From Pseudomonas sp. LD120 (GTDB lineage Bacteria > Pseudomonadota > Gammaproteobacteria > Pseudomonadales > Pseudomonadaceae), in the NCBI RefSeq assembly GCF_009861525.1, contig NZ_WVHL01000002.1, forward strand, positions 372,001 to 436,000: 64,000 nt of DNA, written 5' to 3'. Position numbers and translations under genes: made by a program. This document shows positions 9,570 to 20,320 of this stretch, piece by piece; within the stretch, counting starts at the first letter, position 1; each line of letters opens with the position of its first letter. Below the pieces are notes generated by a model. It was given only the letters and a program-made list of their open reading frames with translations, was not told the DNA's origin and searched no databases.

Positions 9570-10274
9570 CGAAGCTCCAGGGTGTAGTCCAACTCTGTTG
9601 TTTATCGGCGATACGGAACATTTCTGAAGAGATGAGTTTCGACGTAGTGGTCTGGCAAAGTTGCCTGCGTAAACAATCAAGGAGTTCAGTGAGCCGATAG
9701 AGATGGCCCCGCCGCGCAAACACTTACTATCGGCTTAGATAGCGGATTTTCTGTGAAGATAGCCCGATTTTTTGCGATGAAAAGAACAACGCGAGTTCGA
9801 CAGGGACAAGAAGCTTTTTTCTTGAGCGGTCACCGTGATTTGTCATGCCGCAGGGTTGAAAAGCATAAAGCCTAAATGCACCGCTTTTGACCGGCGCCGC
9901 CACAAATGCTCTGGATCGGTTTTATGCGCGAACCGTCCATGGACAGATTGCGGGCGGTGCAGGTCGCCACGAGCCGGGGATCTGCCTCTTTCATGCTGTC
10001 GAATTGTTCACAACTTGAGGTTGTCATGGATACACCGGGTCGCCCGGATGTGAACACCATCTGTCCAACGCTCCTGTTGCAAGCTCGGGCTGGCTCAAGT
10101 ATCAGCCCTATATGCCGGCACAATGCTAGATGCGAACCATTAACGGGCTGGACTTCTTAATACAAGTCCCTTGCTCTTACGCCTGATTGATAAAGCTAAT
10201 GACAAGTGTGCCGATACTCCAAAGTACTTCAGGTCACTGCACGCTGTTTTTGGCGATGAGCAAGGAACACAATA
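9570..10274. promoter_or_regulatory. Divergent intergenic region of the two c-di-GMP genes
   Basis: About 700 bases with no coding signal. An inverted repeat AGCCGATAG (9692-9700) pairs with CTATCGGCT (9727-9735). Just beyond it are two direct copies of AGATAGC-(C)-GATTTT at 9737-9750 and 9757-9771, whose starts are 20 bp apart, about two helical turns. This spacing suggests a protein-binding site upstream of the MHYT gene. The 10000-10250 part, next to the CHASE-GGDEF gene, shows nothing clear apart from the AAGGAA ribosome site at 10262. Confidence 0.45.
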
Positions 10275-11810
10275 ATGATGTCTATTCGTCAGAACGCGCT
10301 CAAAACACCAGACGTGGTTCTTTGCGCTCTGGTGTGCCTAGCTGGGGTGGCCGTCACGTTCTTGGTACTGATTCTGTTCATAGGGTCAGAGCAACGTACC
10401 GTTAGTGTTGCTTTTCAACTGGAGGTCGACGAAAGATTCAGTCGCCTGCAACGACGCTTTAACACTCAGGTCTTGAAACTAGACGTTGTGAGGCGTTTCT
10501 TTATCAACGCCGACGATGTCACGGAAAAGGAGTTTCTGGGATTTGTTACACCTCTGGCTGGGGAGGATGAGGCCTATGGCTGGGTACCAAGGATTCTCGA
10601 AAAGGATCTAAAAGCATTTCGCGCTAAGACGCTCCTAAAAGGTACCAGTGTTTTTTCATACCATGAAATCAATCCCGTCACCGCTGAAAGAGTTCCCCTC
10701 AGCAGCCGGCCGGAACACTGGATATTGCTCTACTTATTGAAGCGCGATGACGTAAAGATCATGCCCGGCATGGATATTCTAGCTCGCCCGAGTCACCAAG
10801 CCTTGATGAGCAAAGCACGAGATACACGTCAAATAGTTGTTTCGGAACCGCTGAAAATGACCAATGGGCAGTCGGGGGTTTTCTTTGTTGCACCGGTGTT
10901 CAAGACGCCCCCTGAGGCTCAACTGAACAATGATGATTTGCAGGGGTTCGTGGTCTCCAGCGTACGCTTGGCATCTATGATGGAACAAGGTATTCCATTA
11001 CCCAGTCTGCAACGACTGAACGTGACACTTTCATTGATAGACCGGCAGCAGCAAGGGGAAAACATCTATCAGAGCCTGGCCCCCGCGGTCCCATCAGCGC
11101 TGTACGAACAGCGGCTGCTGAAAGTAGCCGACCAGAATTACTTGATGCAGTTTCGACCCAGTTCAACCTTTATGCTCGCCAACAGCTACACGCTGTCCAT
11201 CAGCCTCATTGTCGTGTTCGGAGCAGGGTTGTCGCTGCTGCTGACCTTGATGGTGTACTTGCTGATTACCCAGCGCGCCCGGGCCCTGTCGCTGGTCGAT
11301 GAACGCACGCAAGACTTGCGCATGTTGAACATCACCGATCACCTGACCGGAGTCTATAACCGCCGCTACTTCGAAGAGTTGATGGAGCATTTGCTCATCG
11401 AGGCTAACGCGCAATATCGTCCGCTGTCGCTGATCATGTTTGACGTCGATCACTTCAAACAGATCAACGACCGCTGGGGCCATCAGCGTGGTGATAACGT
11501 TCTGAAGTCGTTGTGCACTCGAATAGATTCGGCGACACGCAAAACCGATCTGCTGTGCAGAACCGGCGGAGAAGAGTTTGCATTGATCTGCCCGGATAGC
11601 GAACTGATCGATACAAGGCTACTGGCAGAAAAGCTTCGAACGCTAATAAACACCCTGCCATTTGATGAGATTGGACAGGCGACTTGTAGCTTTGGTGTTG
11701 CTACATGGATTCCATCAGAGTCGTTCGATGCCTTCATTCGGCGTGCCGATACCGCGATGTACAGTGCAAAAGCAAAGGGTAGAGACCAAGTCCAACTGGC
11801 CGATAGGTAG
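10275..11810 (+). CDS. CHASE-domain diguanylate cyclase
   Basis: A 511-residue membrane-anchored diguanylate cyclase. One membrane helix (about 13-36) is followed by a periplasmic CHASE sensory domain (about 40-290, with YGWVPRI and SVFSYHEINPV-type segments). A second helix (about 300-325) leads into a cytoplasmic GGDEF domain (about 345-505). The active site reads GGEEF, a functional variant, and RKTD five residues before it is the inhibitory c-di-GMP site. The chromophore-like ligand of CHASE domains is generally unknown. It is divergent from the MHYT protein, so the two may be an opposed or cooperating pair. The start is supported by AAGGAA about 8 bases upstream. Confidence 0.92.
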   Translation: MMSIRQNALKTPDVVLCALVCLAGVAVTFLVLILFIGSEQRTVSVAFQLEVDERFSRLQRRFNTQVLKLDVVRRFFINADDVTEKEFLGFVTPLAGEDEAYGWVPRILEKDLKAFRAKTLLKGTSVFSYHEINPVTAERVPLSSRPEHWILLYLLKRDDVKIMPGMDILARPSHQALMSKARDTRQIVVSEPLKMTNGQSGVFFVAPVFKTPPEAQLNNDDLQGFVVSSVRLASMMEQGIPLPSLQRLNVTLSLIDRQQQGENIYQSLAPAVPSALYEQRLLKVADQNYLMQFRPSSTFMLANSYTLSISLIVVFGAGLSLLLTLMVYLLITQRARALSLVDERTQDLRMLNITDHLTGVYNRRYFEELMEHLLIEANAQYRPLSLIMFDVDHFKQINDRWGHQRGDNVLKSLCTRIDSATRKTDLLCRTGGEEFALICPDSELIDTRLLAEKLRTLINTLPFDEIGQATCSFGVATWIPSESFDAFIRRADTAMYSAKAKGRDQVQLADR

Positions 11811-11844
11811 AAAATCGGCTGCCCGGATGTCATTGCGTATCGGC

Positions 11845-12148
11845 AAGTGGTCGCGCTAACGGCCCAGGGAAACAGTTCAGCGATACCGGTCATGTTGTCA
11901 TCGCCGAGCACCACGACACCCACTCCCGCCCGAGCGGCTAGGGTCAAGCACCAGACGCTGCAGCGACCCATCATCGTAGAACAGGGTTGCTTCATGACCG
12001 GCGTCACTGCAGCGCAAGGCGCTCAGCCTGCCGCTGGGGCAGTATGATCGCCGGGGCGATATGCGTGGATGACGCGAGACACGCCGTCACTCAGAGCGCG
12101 CTGCGCAAGGTCCAGGGAAAAAGACATCAGCTCGCTCATGACCGTCAT
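11845..12148 (-). pseudogene. Frame-broken gene coupled to the sugar ABC ATPase stop
   Basis: An ATG at 12148 overlaps the ATPase stop (ATGA), the classic sign of a following operon gene. The frame reads MTVMSELMSFSLDLAQRAL and stops after 41 residues. Protein-like sequence then continues in other frames (GHEATLFYDDGSLQRLVLDP near 11935-11990, then GVVVLGDDNMTGIAELFP near 11870-11920). This pattern suggests one gene with two or more frameshifts and a lost 3' end. I do not recognise the family. It may have been the catabolic enzyme or an accessory gene of the sugar operon. Confidence 0.45.
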
Positions 12149-13290
12149 AGGGCGCCTGCTCGGACAGAGTGCAGAGAGACGTCATTCGGCAGGGTCTCAA
12201 TGGCTTGTGGGGACGGCTGCAAGGCGGTGCCGTCGGTGTCGAACAGATGCAGGTTGTCGACTTCCAGCTGCAGCTCGACTCGATCACCCGCTTGCCATCC
12301 GGCGTTGACCTGGCAACGACAGACCAGCGGCTCGTCCTGATCGGCTTCGAGGTGAACGTAGGTTTCGCTCCCCAGGTATTCGACCCCGGTCACGACGATG
12401 CCGCCGGCACCTTCAGCCGCTTTGAGCGAAATGTGCTCCGGACGAACCCCTAAGCTCAGCGACGTGCCTACGGTCAGGTTCGAGCTGTCGAAGGGCAGGG
12501 CGGTCATACCCAGAACGCTGGTGTCGACCAGGCTGGTTTGGCCTGGGGCGTGCAGGCGCGCCGCCACGAAGTTCATTCTGGGTGAGCCGAGAAAGCCGGC
12601 GACAAAGCGGCTGGCCGGGCGTTCGTAGAGCTCGCGTGGCGAGCCGACCTGCTCTACGCGACCGCCATTGAGCACGACAATTTTGTCGGCCAGGGTCATG
12701 GCTTCCACCTGGTCGTGGGTGACGTAGATGATGGTCGAGCCCAGTCGAGCATGCAGCCGGGCGATTTCGTTGCGCATCTGCACCCGCAAGGACGCGTCCA
12801 GGTTGGACAGCGGCTCATCGAACAACAAGATGTCCGGCTCCCGCGCCATGGCCCTGCCCATGGCCACACGCTGACGCTGCCCTCCGGACAGCTCCTTTGG
12901 TTTGCGTTGCAGCAATTTGTCCAACTGCAGGATTTGCGCCGTTTTCAGCACCCGCTCGCGCAGGCTGCCCTTATCAGTCTTGGCCAGTTTGAGACCAAAA
13001 CCGATGTTGTCGTAGACGCTCATGTGCGGGTACAGCGCATAGGACTGAAACACCATGCCGACGCCACGCTCGCGCGGCTCCAGGTCATTGACCCGTCGCC
13101 CATCGATCAACAGGTCGCCGGCGCAGATCGAATCCAGTCCTGCGATCAGTCGCAGCAGGGTCGACTTTCCGCAGCCCGAAGGGCCAACGAACACCACGAA
13201 TTCGCCCGCAGCAATCTCCAGGCTGACGTCGCGAAGAATCCGCGCGCCGCCCAATTGTTTGTTCACCTTATCTAGCTTCAGTTTGATCAC
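12145..13290 (-). CDS. Sugar ABC transporter ATPase (MalK/ThuK type)
   Basis: A 381-residue ATPase that would power carbohydrate import with the two permeases encoded upstream of it. Walker A is GPSGCGKST (near residue 36), the signature LSGGQRQRVAMG is near 134, Walker B LLFDEPLSNLD is near 155 and the H-loop is YVTHDQ. Residues from about 235 form the TOBE/regulatory C-terminus (GVRPEHISL), typical of the MalK/UgpC group. The order binding protein, permease, permease, ATPase on one strand supports the assignment. The stop overlaps the start of a broken downstream gene by four bases. Confidence 0.93.
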   Translation of the reverse strand: MIKLKLDKVNKQLGGARILRDVSLEIAAGEFVVFVGPSGCGKSTLLRLIAGLDSICAGDLLIDGRRVNDLEPRERGVGMVFQSYALYPHMSVYDNIGFGLKLAKTDKGSLRERVLKTAQILQLDKLLQRKPKELSGGQRQRVAMGRAMAREPDILLFDEPLSNLDASLRVQMRNEIARLHARLGSTIIYVTHDQVEAMTLADKIVVLNGGRVEQVGSPRELYERPASRFVAGFLGSPRMNFVAARLHAPGQTSLVDTSVLGMTALPFDSSNLTVGTSLSLGVRPEHISLKAAEGAGGIVVTGVEYLGSETYVHLEADQDEPLVCRCQVNAGWQAGDRVELQLEVDNLHLFDTDGTALQPSPQAIETLPNDVSLHSVRAGAL

Positions 13291-13317
13291 GATGCTGTTC
13301 CTTGTAGTTGTTGGGCA

Positions 13318-14160
13318 TCAACCCTTTAACGCGCCGGCGGTGAGACCGGAAACGATTCGGCGCTGGAAGATCAGCACCAGAATCACCAAGGGCACGGTGA
13401 CCAGCACCGATGCCGCCATCAACAGCCCCCAAGGCAGCTCATGGGGACTCCCGCCGGAAATCAGGGCGATGGCCACCGGCACCGTGCGCTGGGTGTCGGT
13501 GAGGGTGAAGGTCAGGGCAAACAGGAACTCGTTCCACGCGGCGATGAAGGCCAATAAGCCAGTGGTGACCAGGGCGGGCCAGAGCAGCGGCAACAGCACG
13601 CGGGTCAGCGTGAACCAGGGCGAAGCGCCATCCATGATTGCCGCTTCTTCCAGTTCGTGAGGGAGCTGCCCCATGAAAGTGGTCAGCACCCAGACCGTGA
13701 AGGGCAGGGTGAAAATGGTGTAGCTCAGGATCAACGCCCAAGAGGTGTTGTACAGGCCCAGGACGCGGATCACTTCGAACAGCCCCGACAGCACAGCAAC
13801 CTGGGGAAACATCGAGACGCCGAGCACCATCATCAATACCGTGCCGCGCCCACGGAACTTCACCCTTCCCAAGGCATAGGCGGCCGTCACACTGAGAAAC
13901 AGCGCCAGCATTACCACGCACAGTGCGACCAGCAGCGAGTTGCCCATAGCCCGCAGAAATGAAGCTTGGTGGAGCACTGTCGCGTAGTGGGAAAAGTCGG
14001 GACTGTCGATCCAGTAGCTGACTTCGAATAAGGCACTGGACGGCTTGAGCGAAGTCACGATGGCGTAATAGAAAGGGAAGACTGCATACAGCAACACAAC
14101 CCCGATCAGGCACCAGAATCCGCAGCGCAACAGCGCTTTTTTGAGGAGGTGCGGGCTCAT
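13318..14160 (-). CDS. Sugar ABC transporter permease 2 (MalG/ThuG type)
   Basis: A 280-residue inner-membrane permease with about six helices. The ATPase-docking EAA loop is visible as EEAAIMDGASPWFTLTRVLLP in the C-terminal half, typical of the CUT1 carbohydrate family. The start at 14160 overlaps the stop of the upstream permease (ATGA), indicating translational coupling; the longer open frame upstream is a shadow of that gene. It should pair with the MalF-like permease to form the channel. Confidence 0.92.
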   Translation of the reverse strand: MSPHLLKKALLRCGFWCLIGVVLLYAVFPFYYAIVTSLKPSSALFEVSYWIDSPDFSHYATVLHQASFLRAMGNSLLVALCVVMLALFLSVTAAYALGRVKFRGRGTVLMMVLGVSMFPQVAVLSGLFEVIRVLGLYNTSWALILSYTIFTLPFTVWVLTTFMGQLPHELEEAAIMDGASPWFTLTRVLLPLLWPALVTTGLLAFIAAWNEFLFALTFTLTDTQRTVPVAIALISGGSPHELPWGLLMAASVLVTVPLVILVLIFQRRIVSGLTAGALKG

Positions 14161-15119
14161 GCTCGAGCCTCCATCTGACGGCGTCCGAGGTAAAGGTAAA
14201 GCATGGCGATGACCGCAACGACCAGAAACAGCAGGGTCGAGGCCGCGCTGCCATAGCCGACATCCTGGAATTCCACCAGGTGTTGGCGGGCATAGACCGA
14301 CATGCTCATGGTGCTGGACGAATTCGAGGTCAGCACATAGATGACGTCGAACACCCGCAGGGAGTCGAGGATGCGGAAGATCGCGGCCACCCACAATGCC
14401 GGCATCAACAGTGGCAGCGTGACCCGCCAGAACACTTTAAGCGGATGAATCCCATCGACCCTGGCGGCTTCGTAGCAATCGCTCGGCAACATCTGCAAGG
14501 CCGCCAGCATCAGCAGCGTGACAAAGGGCAAAGTCTTCCAGACGTCGACGATGATCACCGCCCACATCGACAGATCCGCATCTGCGGTCCAGGCCAGAGG
14601 CGCGTCTATCAGCCCGAGGCTCAGCATCAGGTGATTGATGATGCCGAACTGGTCATTGAGCATCCATGACCAGATCTTGGCCGAGACAATGGTCGGAATA
14701 GCCCACGGAATCAGAATCAGCGCACGCACCAGGGAGCGCCCCGTGAACTGGATGTTCAGCAGCAACGCCACCAGCAGCCCGAGGACGACTTCCAGGCCCA
14801 CCGACACCAGGGTGAAATACAGCGTGTTGCGCACAGCGTTCCACCATTGTGGATCGACCAGGATGCCCGACCAGTGGGAACCGTCGTGGAACAGATAATT
14901 GCTCAAGCCGACAAAGGCGCCGCCAGCGGTGTCCGCCAGGTTGGCGTCGGTCAGGCTGAACCAGAATGTGCGCAGTAGCGGCCAGGCCGCCACCAGGGCC
15001 AGGCACAGCAGCATTGGCGTCAGAAACAGCCAGGCGGCGCGTACTCGGCGCTGATGTATGGGGGATTCCCGGGTGAGCAGGGGCTCGTCGCAGGAGGCAT
15101 GGGCAGTCGAGACAGACAT
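14157..15119 (-). CDS. Sugar ABC transporter permease 1 (MalF/ThuF type)
   Basis: A 320-residue permease of the CUT1 carbohydrate family. The first helix is at about residues 28-50, followed by a periplasmic loop and five more helices. The EAA loop reads YEAARVDGIHPLKVFWRVTL before the penultimate helices. It starts 22 bases after the binding-protein stop, with AAGGAAAT upstream, so it belongs to the same transcript. Its length, close to 300 without a large periplasmic insert, fits ThuF-like permeases better than enterobacterial MalF. Confidence 0.92.
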   Translation of the reverse strand: MSVSTAHASCDEPLLTRESPIHQRRVRAAWLFLTPMLLCLALVAAWPLLRTFWFSLTDANLADTAGGAFVGLSNYLFHDGSHWSGILVDPQWWNAVRNTLYFTLVSVGLEVVLGLLVALLLNIQFTGRSLVRALILIPWAIPTIVSAKIWSWMLNDQFGIINHLMLSLGLIDAPLAWTADADLSMWAVIIVDVWKTLPFVTLLMLAALQMLPSDCYEAARVDGIHPLKVFWRVTLPLLMPALWVAAIFRILDSLRVFDVIYVLTSNSSSTMSMSVYARQHLVEFQDVGYGSAASTLLFLVVAVIAMLYLYLGRRQMEARA

Positions 15120-15140
15120 GGTGATTTCCTTCCTTGGGGC

Positions 15141-16415
15141 TTACCAGTTCCGGCGTTTGATGCGCGTGAGTTCGCTTTCCAGTTCGGCCAGTGCCTGATC
15201 GACAGACAACTCGCCCGCCAGCACGCCATGCACTCGGTCGAAGAACGCGTTGGAGACCCGTGGATAACGATCGGCGGTTATTGCGGCAGGGCGCATGACC
15301 CCATCGTTGAGGATGCTGTGCAGCTGAGCGTAGTAAGGCATGGCCGCGAGCAGTTCGGGGTCCTGATACAGCGACTCGATCACCGGGTTATAGGCGCCGA
15401 TCAGGGCGCGGTGTTTTTGCTGCTGGGCGCTGGTCAGGTAGCTCACCAGCTCTGCGGCCAGTTCTGGATGGGCGCTATAACGCGATACCGCCAGGCCCCA
15501 CCCACCGAGGGTGGATGCATGGTTGCCGGTCTCGCCGCCACGGGGCAGGGCAGCGACGCCAACCTGGTCTTTCACGGCACTGTCCTGGCTCTGCACCAAG
15601 GCCCAGACATAAGGCCAGTTGCGCATGAACAGCGCATTTCCCGACTGGAATACGCCACGACCTTCTTCCTCGGTGTAATTGAGCACGCCACGGGGGGAGA
15701 TGTCTCCTACCCAGCTTTTGGCCAGGGTCAACGCTGCTCTTGAGGCTGGACTGTTTACGACGATGTCGCCTTGTGGATTGACCAGGCCGCCTTGCGCTTG
15801 GCTGCTGATCCACTCCAGCGCATTACAGGTCAGCCCCTCGTAGGCGCGGCCCTGAAATATGTAACCCCACAGATTGGGATGACCGGCGCTGCGTTCGGCC
15901 TGTTGCACATCCCTGGCGGTCGCGGTCATTTCCTCCCACGTCTGGGGCACCGGCTTGTTGTACTTCTCAAGCAAGTTCTTGCGGTAATACAGCAGGCCCG
16001 AGTCGGTGAACCACGGCATCGTCACCAGCCGTCCGTTGACCGTGGCGTTATCAATCTGGGCCTGGAAGTAGCCTTGGGTCGCGTCGGCTGGAAGCCCCTC
16101 GCGCAGATCCATCAGATGTTTGGCCAGCATTCCCGGCCACACCATGTCGATCTGGATGATGTCGATATCAGTGGACTGTGCACTGAGGATCTGTTGGTAG
16201 AACGACAACCTCTCGGTCGCCGAGTTGGGCGTGGAAACCACCTCGACGTGATTGCCGGTCTGTTTCGACCAGGCCTCGACGGCCTCTTTGCACAGTTGCA
16301 ACTCGGCACCCACCGCACCGCAGGAGATCGTCAGATCGGCTGCGCTGGAGACCGATGGAAGTCCGGCACAGAGGGTGAACAGCGCTGCAGGGAGGAGGGA
16401 TTTCAGCTGTTTCAT
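15141..16415 (-). CDS. Periplasmic sugar-binding protein (ThuE-like, trehalose/sucrose/maltose type)
   Basis: A 424-residue extracytoplasmic binding protein of the SBP_bac_1 carbohydrate family. The start at 16415 gives a clean signal peptide (KQLKSLLPAALFTLCAG, cleavage after SSAA) and has AGAG upstream; the longer frame would bury it. Family features include the DIIQIDMVWPG segment, MPWFTDSGLLYYRKNLLEKY and GGWGLAVSRYS. These resemble the trehalose/maltose/sucrose binders of rhizobia and Pseudomonas. It is the first gene of a four-gene ABC operon, divergent from a ScrY/LamB-like porin, so a disaccharide substrate is likely. The exact sugar is inference. Confidence 0.9.
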   Translation of the reverse strand: MKQLKSLLPAALFTLCAGLPSVSSAADLTISCGAVGAELQLCKEAVEAWSKQTGNHVEVVSTPNSATERLSFYQQILSAQSTDIDIIQIDMVWPGMLAKHLMDLREGLPADATQGYFQAQIDNATVNGRLVTMPWFTDSGLLYYRKNLLEKYNKPVPQTWEEMTATARDVQQAERSAGHPNLWGYIFQGRAYEGLTCNALEWISSQAQGGLVNPQGDIVVNSPASRAALTLAKSWVGDISPRGVLNYTEEEGRGVFQSGNALFMRNWPYVWALVQSQDSAVKDQVGVAALPRGGETGNHASTLGGWGLAVSRYSAHPELAAELVSYLTSAQQQKHRALIGAYNPVIESLYQDPELLAAMPYYAQLHSILNDGVMRPAAITADRYPRVSNAFFDRVHGVLAGELSVDQALAELESELTRIKRRNW

Positions 16416-18149
<1,734 letters not shown>

Positions 18150-18271
18150 TAGTTGAATGCGCCGGCAAACACGCCTTCAGTGCGCCAGCCGGCTGTTGTT
18201 GCATTGAGTGATTACCGGTCGGCACTGATCAACCAGCAGTTATCCCGATAGCAAAAAACTGAGGAAATGAG

Positions 18272-19180
18272 ATGGTATTGCCTCGCGCGGTGATATTTGG
18301 CGAAGCCCTGACCGACCTTGTCCAAGGCGTTCCCGGTCAGTGGAAGGGTTACCCAGGTGGTGCTCCCTGGAACGTTGCACGAGCGTTGAGTCGCTTGGGG
18401 GTTGGCAGCGCTTTTGCCGGGTCGGTGAGCCTGGACTCACTGGGTGACGAGATCGTCTCGCAGTCGGCAGCGGCGGGGCTGGACATGAGCTTTATCCAAC
18501 GCGTAGATCGAGACCCTTTGGTCGCCATCGTTCCATCGAGCCGCCCTCCAAGGTACTTTTTTGCCGGAGATGCCGATCTGTTCTTTGATCCAGGTCTGAT
18601 GCCCGAAGGATGGCTCAACCAAGCACAGCTGTGTCATTTCAGCTGCATCAGTTTAGCTCGACAGCCATTGGCGGATAAGCTGGTCAACATTGCTCAGCAG
18701 GCCAAACAAGCCGGTAAGCGCATTAGCTACGATCCGAACTGGCGCAATGTAATGGACAGTCATTATCGGGAGCAGACCTTCCCGACCATGACCGCCCTGG
18801 CTGAGATGATTAAGCTGTCCGACGAAGACCTGCGGCACATTTATCCAGGGCTGAGCGAACACCAGGCAATGGATGAGCTACGTGCGCTTAATCCTCAGGC
18901 GCAGATACTGTTGACCCGAGGGCAACACGGGATGACTCTCCACACCCCGGACAGCCAATTCGATCAGCCGGCTATTGCCGTGGACGTGGAAGACACGGTT
19001 GGCGCAGGGGACGCTTGCATGGCCGGTTGGCTGGCTGCAGAGTTGCTTGGAATCGCGGGCCTGAGAGAGCGCCTGCGATTTTCAGCGGCTTGCGCATCCA
19101 TATCCTGCCGCCATGCCGGAGCCCATGCGCCTGCGCTCGCGGATGTGGAAGGCTTGCTGAAGCTGCTCATAGATACCTGA
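18272..19180 (+). CDS. PfkB-family sugar kinase (fructokinase-like)
   Basis: A 302-residue cytoplasmic ribokinase/PfkB-family kinase. The N-terminal sugar motif GGAPWNVARALSRLG lies near residue 30, and the ATP/anion-hole motif DTVGAGDACMAGW near residue 242 has the catalytic aspartate. The start is backed by GAGGAA 8 bases upstream. It follows the porin by 120 bases in the same direction. If the transported sugar is sucrose, it would phosphorylate the released fructose, as ScrK does. No sucrase or other glycosidase is in the window, which leaves the pathway incomplete here. Confidence 0.85.
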   Translation: MVLPRAVIFGEALTDLVQGVPGQWKGYPGGAPWNVARALSRLGVGSAFAGSVSLDSLGDEIVSQSAAAGLDMSFIQRVDRDPLVAIVPSSRPPRYFFAGDADLFFDPGLMPEGWLNQAQLCHFSCISLARQPLADKLVNIAQQAKQAGKRISYDPNWRNVMDSHYREQTFPTMTALAEMIKLSDEDLRHIYPGLSEHQAMDELRALNPQAQILLTRGQHGMTLHTPDSQFDQPAIAVDVEDTVGAGDACMAGWLAAELLGIAGLRERLRFSAACASISCRHAGAHAPALADVEGLLKLLIDT

Positions 19181-19843
19181 GCATGACAATGAGCAGCCTG
19201 CGCGCAGCGCCTTGAATCGTCGCTCGTCGAAGGCGTTCAGGCGCTTGGCAGCCGAGCGCCTATTCACCCCAGGGAAGCCCCCATGCTTTGCGTGCGCTAG
19301 AAACGCCCAGATCTTGCGGCGTTTGCACGGTGTAAACGCGATCTGAGAGTGTTAATGCATGCAAGAGGCTGATTTTTCACCGATCGGGGGTTTGTGCAAA
19401 ACCGACCGGGTTGATGCAGGCATTTGGGGGCCATGAAAAAACCATACGGATCAATTTGAATCAGAGAGATCAATCAAGAGTAGCTTCATTCCATGCTGAC
19501 GGGGTGGGTATGAGTCCGATCAGCCACATACAGATGGTGGGCTGAGGCGAGGGAACTTCAAAGTTGAGCATTTTGGGGCGAGGTTGTTCTAAGTTTTCAC
19601 GCACTCGATGGGGTTGGCTAAGAGTTTCGTGGGAAAAGTACCGATGTTCCGCAGCCGCGAGATTGGCGCATTAGTGGAAGTGGACAACGGCTCATGAACA
19701 TTTCTGACATCGCACATCATTTAACATAATATACATTATGCGTAGCCATGGATTACATCTTTGCCGTGTTGGCACACGCATCTCTGCAGACCGCTACTGC
19801 ACTCGGCCGCTCCAATGGGCCGACACGCCATGGCGAGTCTTTC
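19181..19843. other. Gene-poor stretch with a possible HTH remnant and a small palindrome
   Basis: No convincing intact gene. On the minus strand at about 19260-19343, the frame RVYTVQTPQDLGVSSARKAWGL resembles the start of a HipB/Xre-type HTH protein but stops at once, so it is at best a relic. At 19725-19740 the palindrome CATAAT-N4-ATTATG sits in AT-rich sequence just before the next open frame and could be promoter or operator sequence. Confidence 0.3.
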
Positions 19844-20062
19844 ATGTATTCCACGCCTGATCTCACAACATCAGCCTTCAGAAAACGGCTGAATGATTAC
19901 CCGGGTGTCATTGTTTCATCGGTGATACTTCGTCCCAATGGGGACTTGATTCCAAGAACCTTGCAAGAAAACGGTGTAAAGCTGCCTTCGCACGCCTGGA
20001 GCGTTAAGGACTTTCGCGATTTGAATCAATACGTGGTGGGTGTGATTTCAAAGAGTCGATAA
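19844..20062 (+). CDS. Small hypothetical protein
   Basis: A 72-residue protein of unknown function, written from the ATG at 19844 (MYSTPDLTTSAFRKRLNDYP). An in-frame start at 19748 would add 32 residues of weaker character. It has no signal peptide or membrane helix and is basic near the C-terminus (VISKSR). The codon use looks natural, and the next open frame starts 20 bases later in the same direction. I do not recognise the family. Confidence 0.5.
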   Translation: MYSTPDLTTSAFRKRLNDYPGVIVSSVILRPNGDLIPRTLQENGVKLPSHAWSVKDFRDLNQYVVGVISKSR

Positions 20063-20081
20063 TTTCGAACGGAGCTCCTTC

Positions 20082-20303
20082 ATGACCATGCCCTCAAGTG
20101 GTGACGAAAACCTCATCGTCAACAAGGTTGATGACGGCTACCGAGTAGTTTCCAAACGTGGTCTGGAGGACTCGGATGGTCAGATTGAATACAGCGCTTC
20201 TCAAAAAAAAGTGCCCTGTTTTCAGTTGCATTGCTCACGGCTGATCGCATCTAATCCGTCTCCGGCATTCACTGGGTACTCAGTCGAATGGCGTTCGTAT
20301 TAA
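20082..20303 (+). CDS. Small hypothetical protein, possibly truncated
   Basis: A 73-residue open frame following the previous small gene, with GGAGCTCC just before the ATG. The first 45 residues (acidic, SGDENLIVNKVDDGYRVVSK) look coding. The rest, after an AAAAAAAA tract at about 20205, looks less protein-like and could be out of frame. The homopolymer run is a likely frameshift site. Function unknown. Confidence 0.4.
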   Translation: MTMPSSGDENLIVNKVDDGYRVVSKRGLEDSDGQIEYSASQKKVPCFQLHCSRLIASNPSPAFTGYSVEWRSY

Positions 20304-20320
20304 GCAATCAAGGACGTAAC

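Noticed and set aside
11483..12007. 174-codon minus-strand frame after the CHASE-GGDEF gene
   Set aside because: Most of it is antisense to the GGDEF gene. Only its first part overlaps the broken sugar-operon gene reported as a pseudogene.
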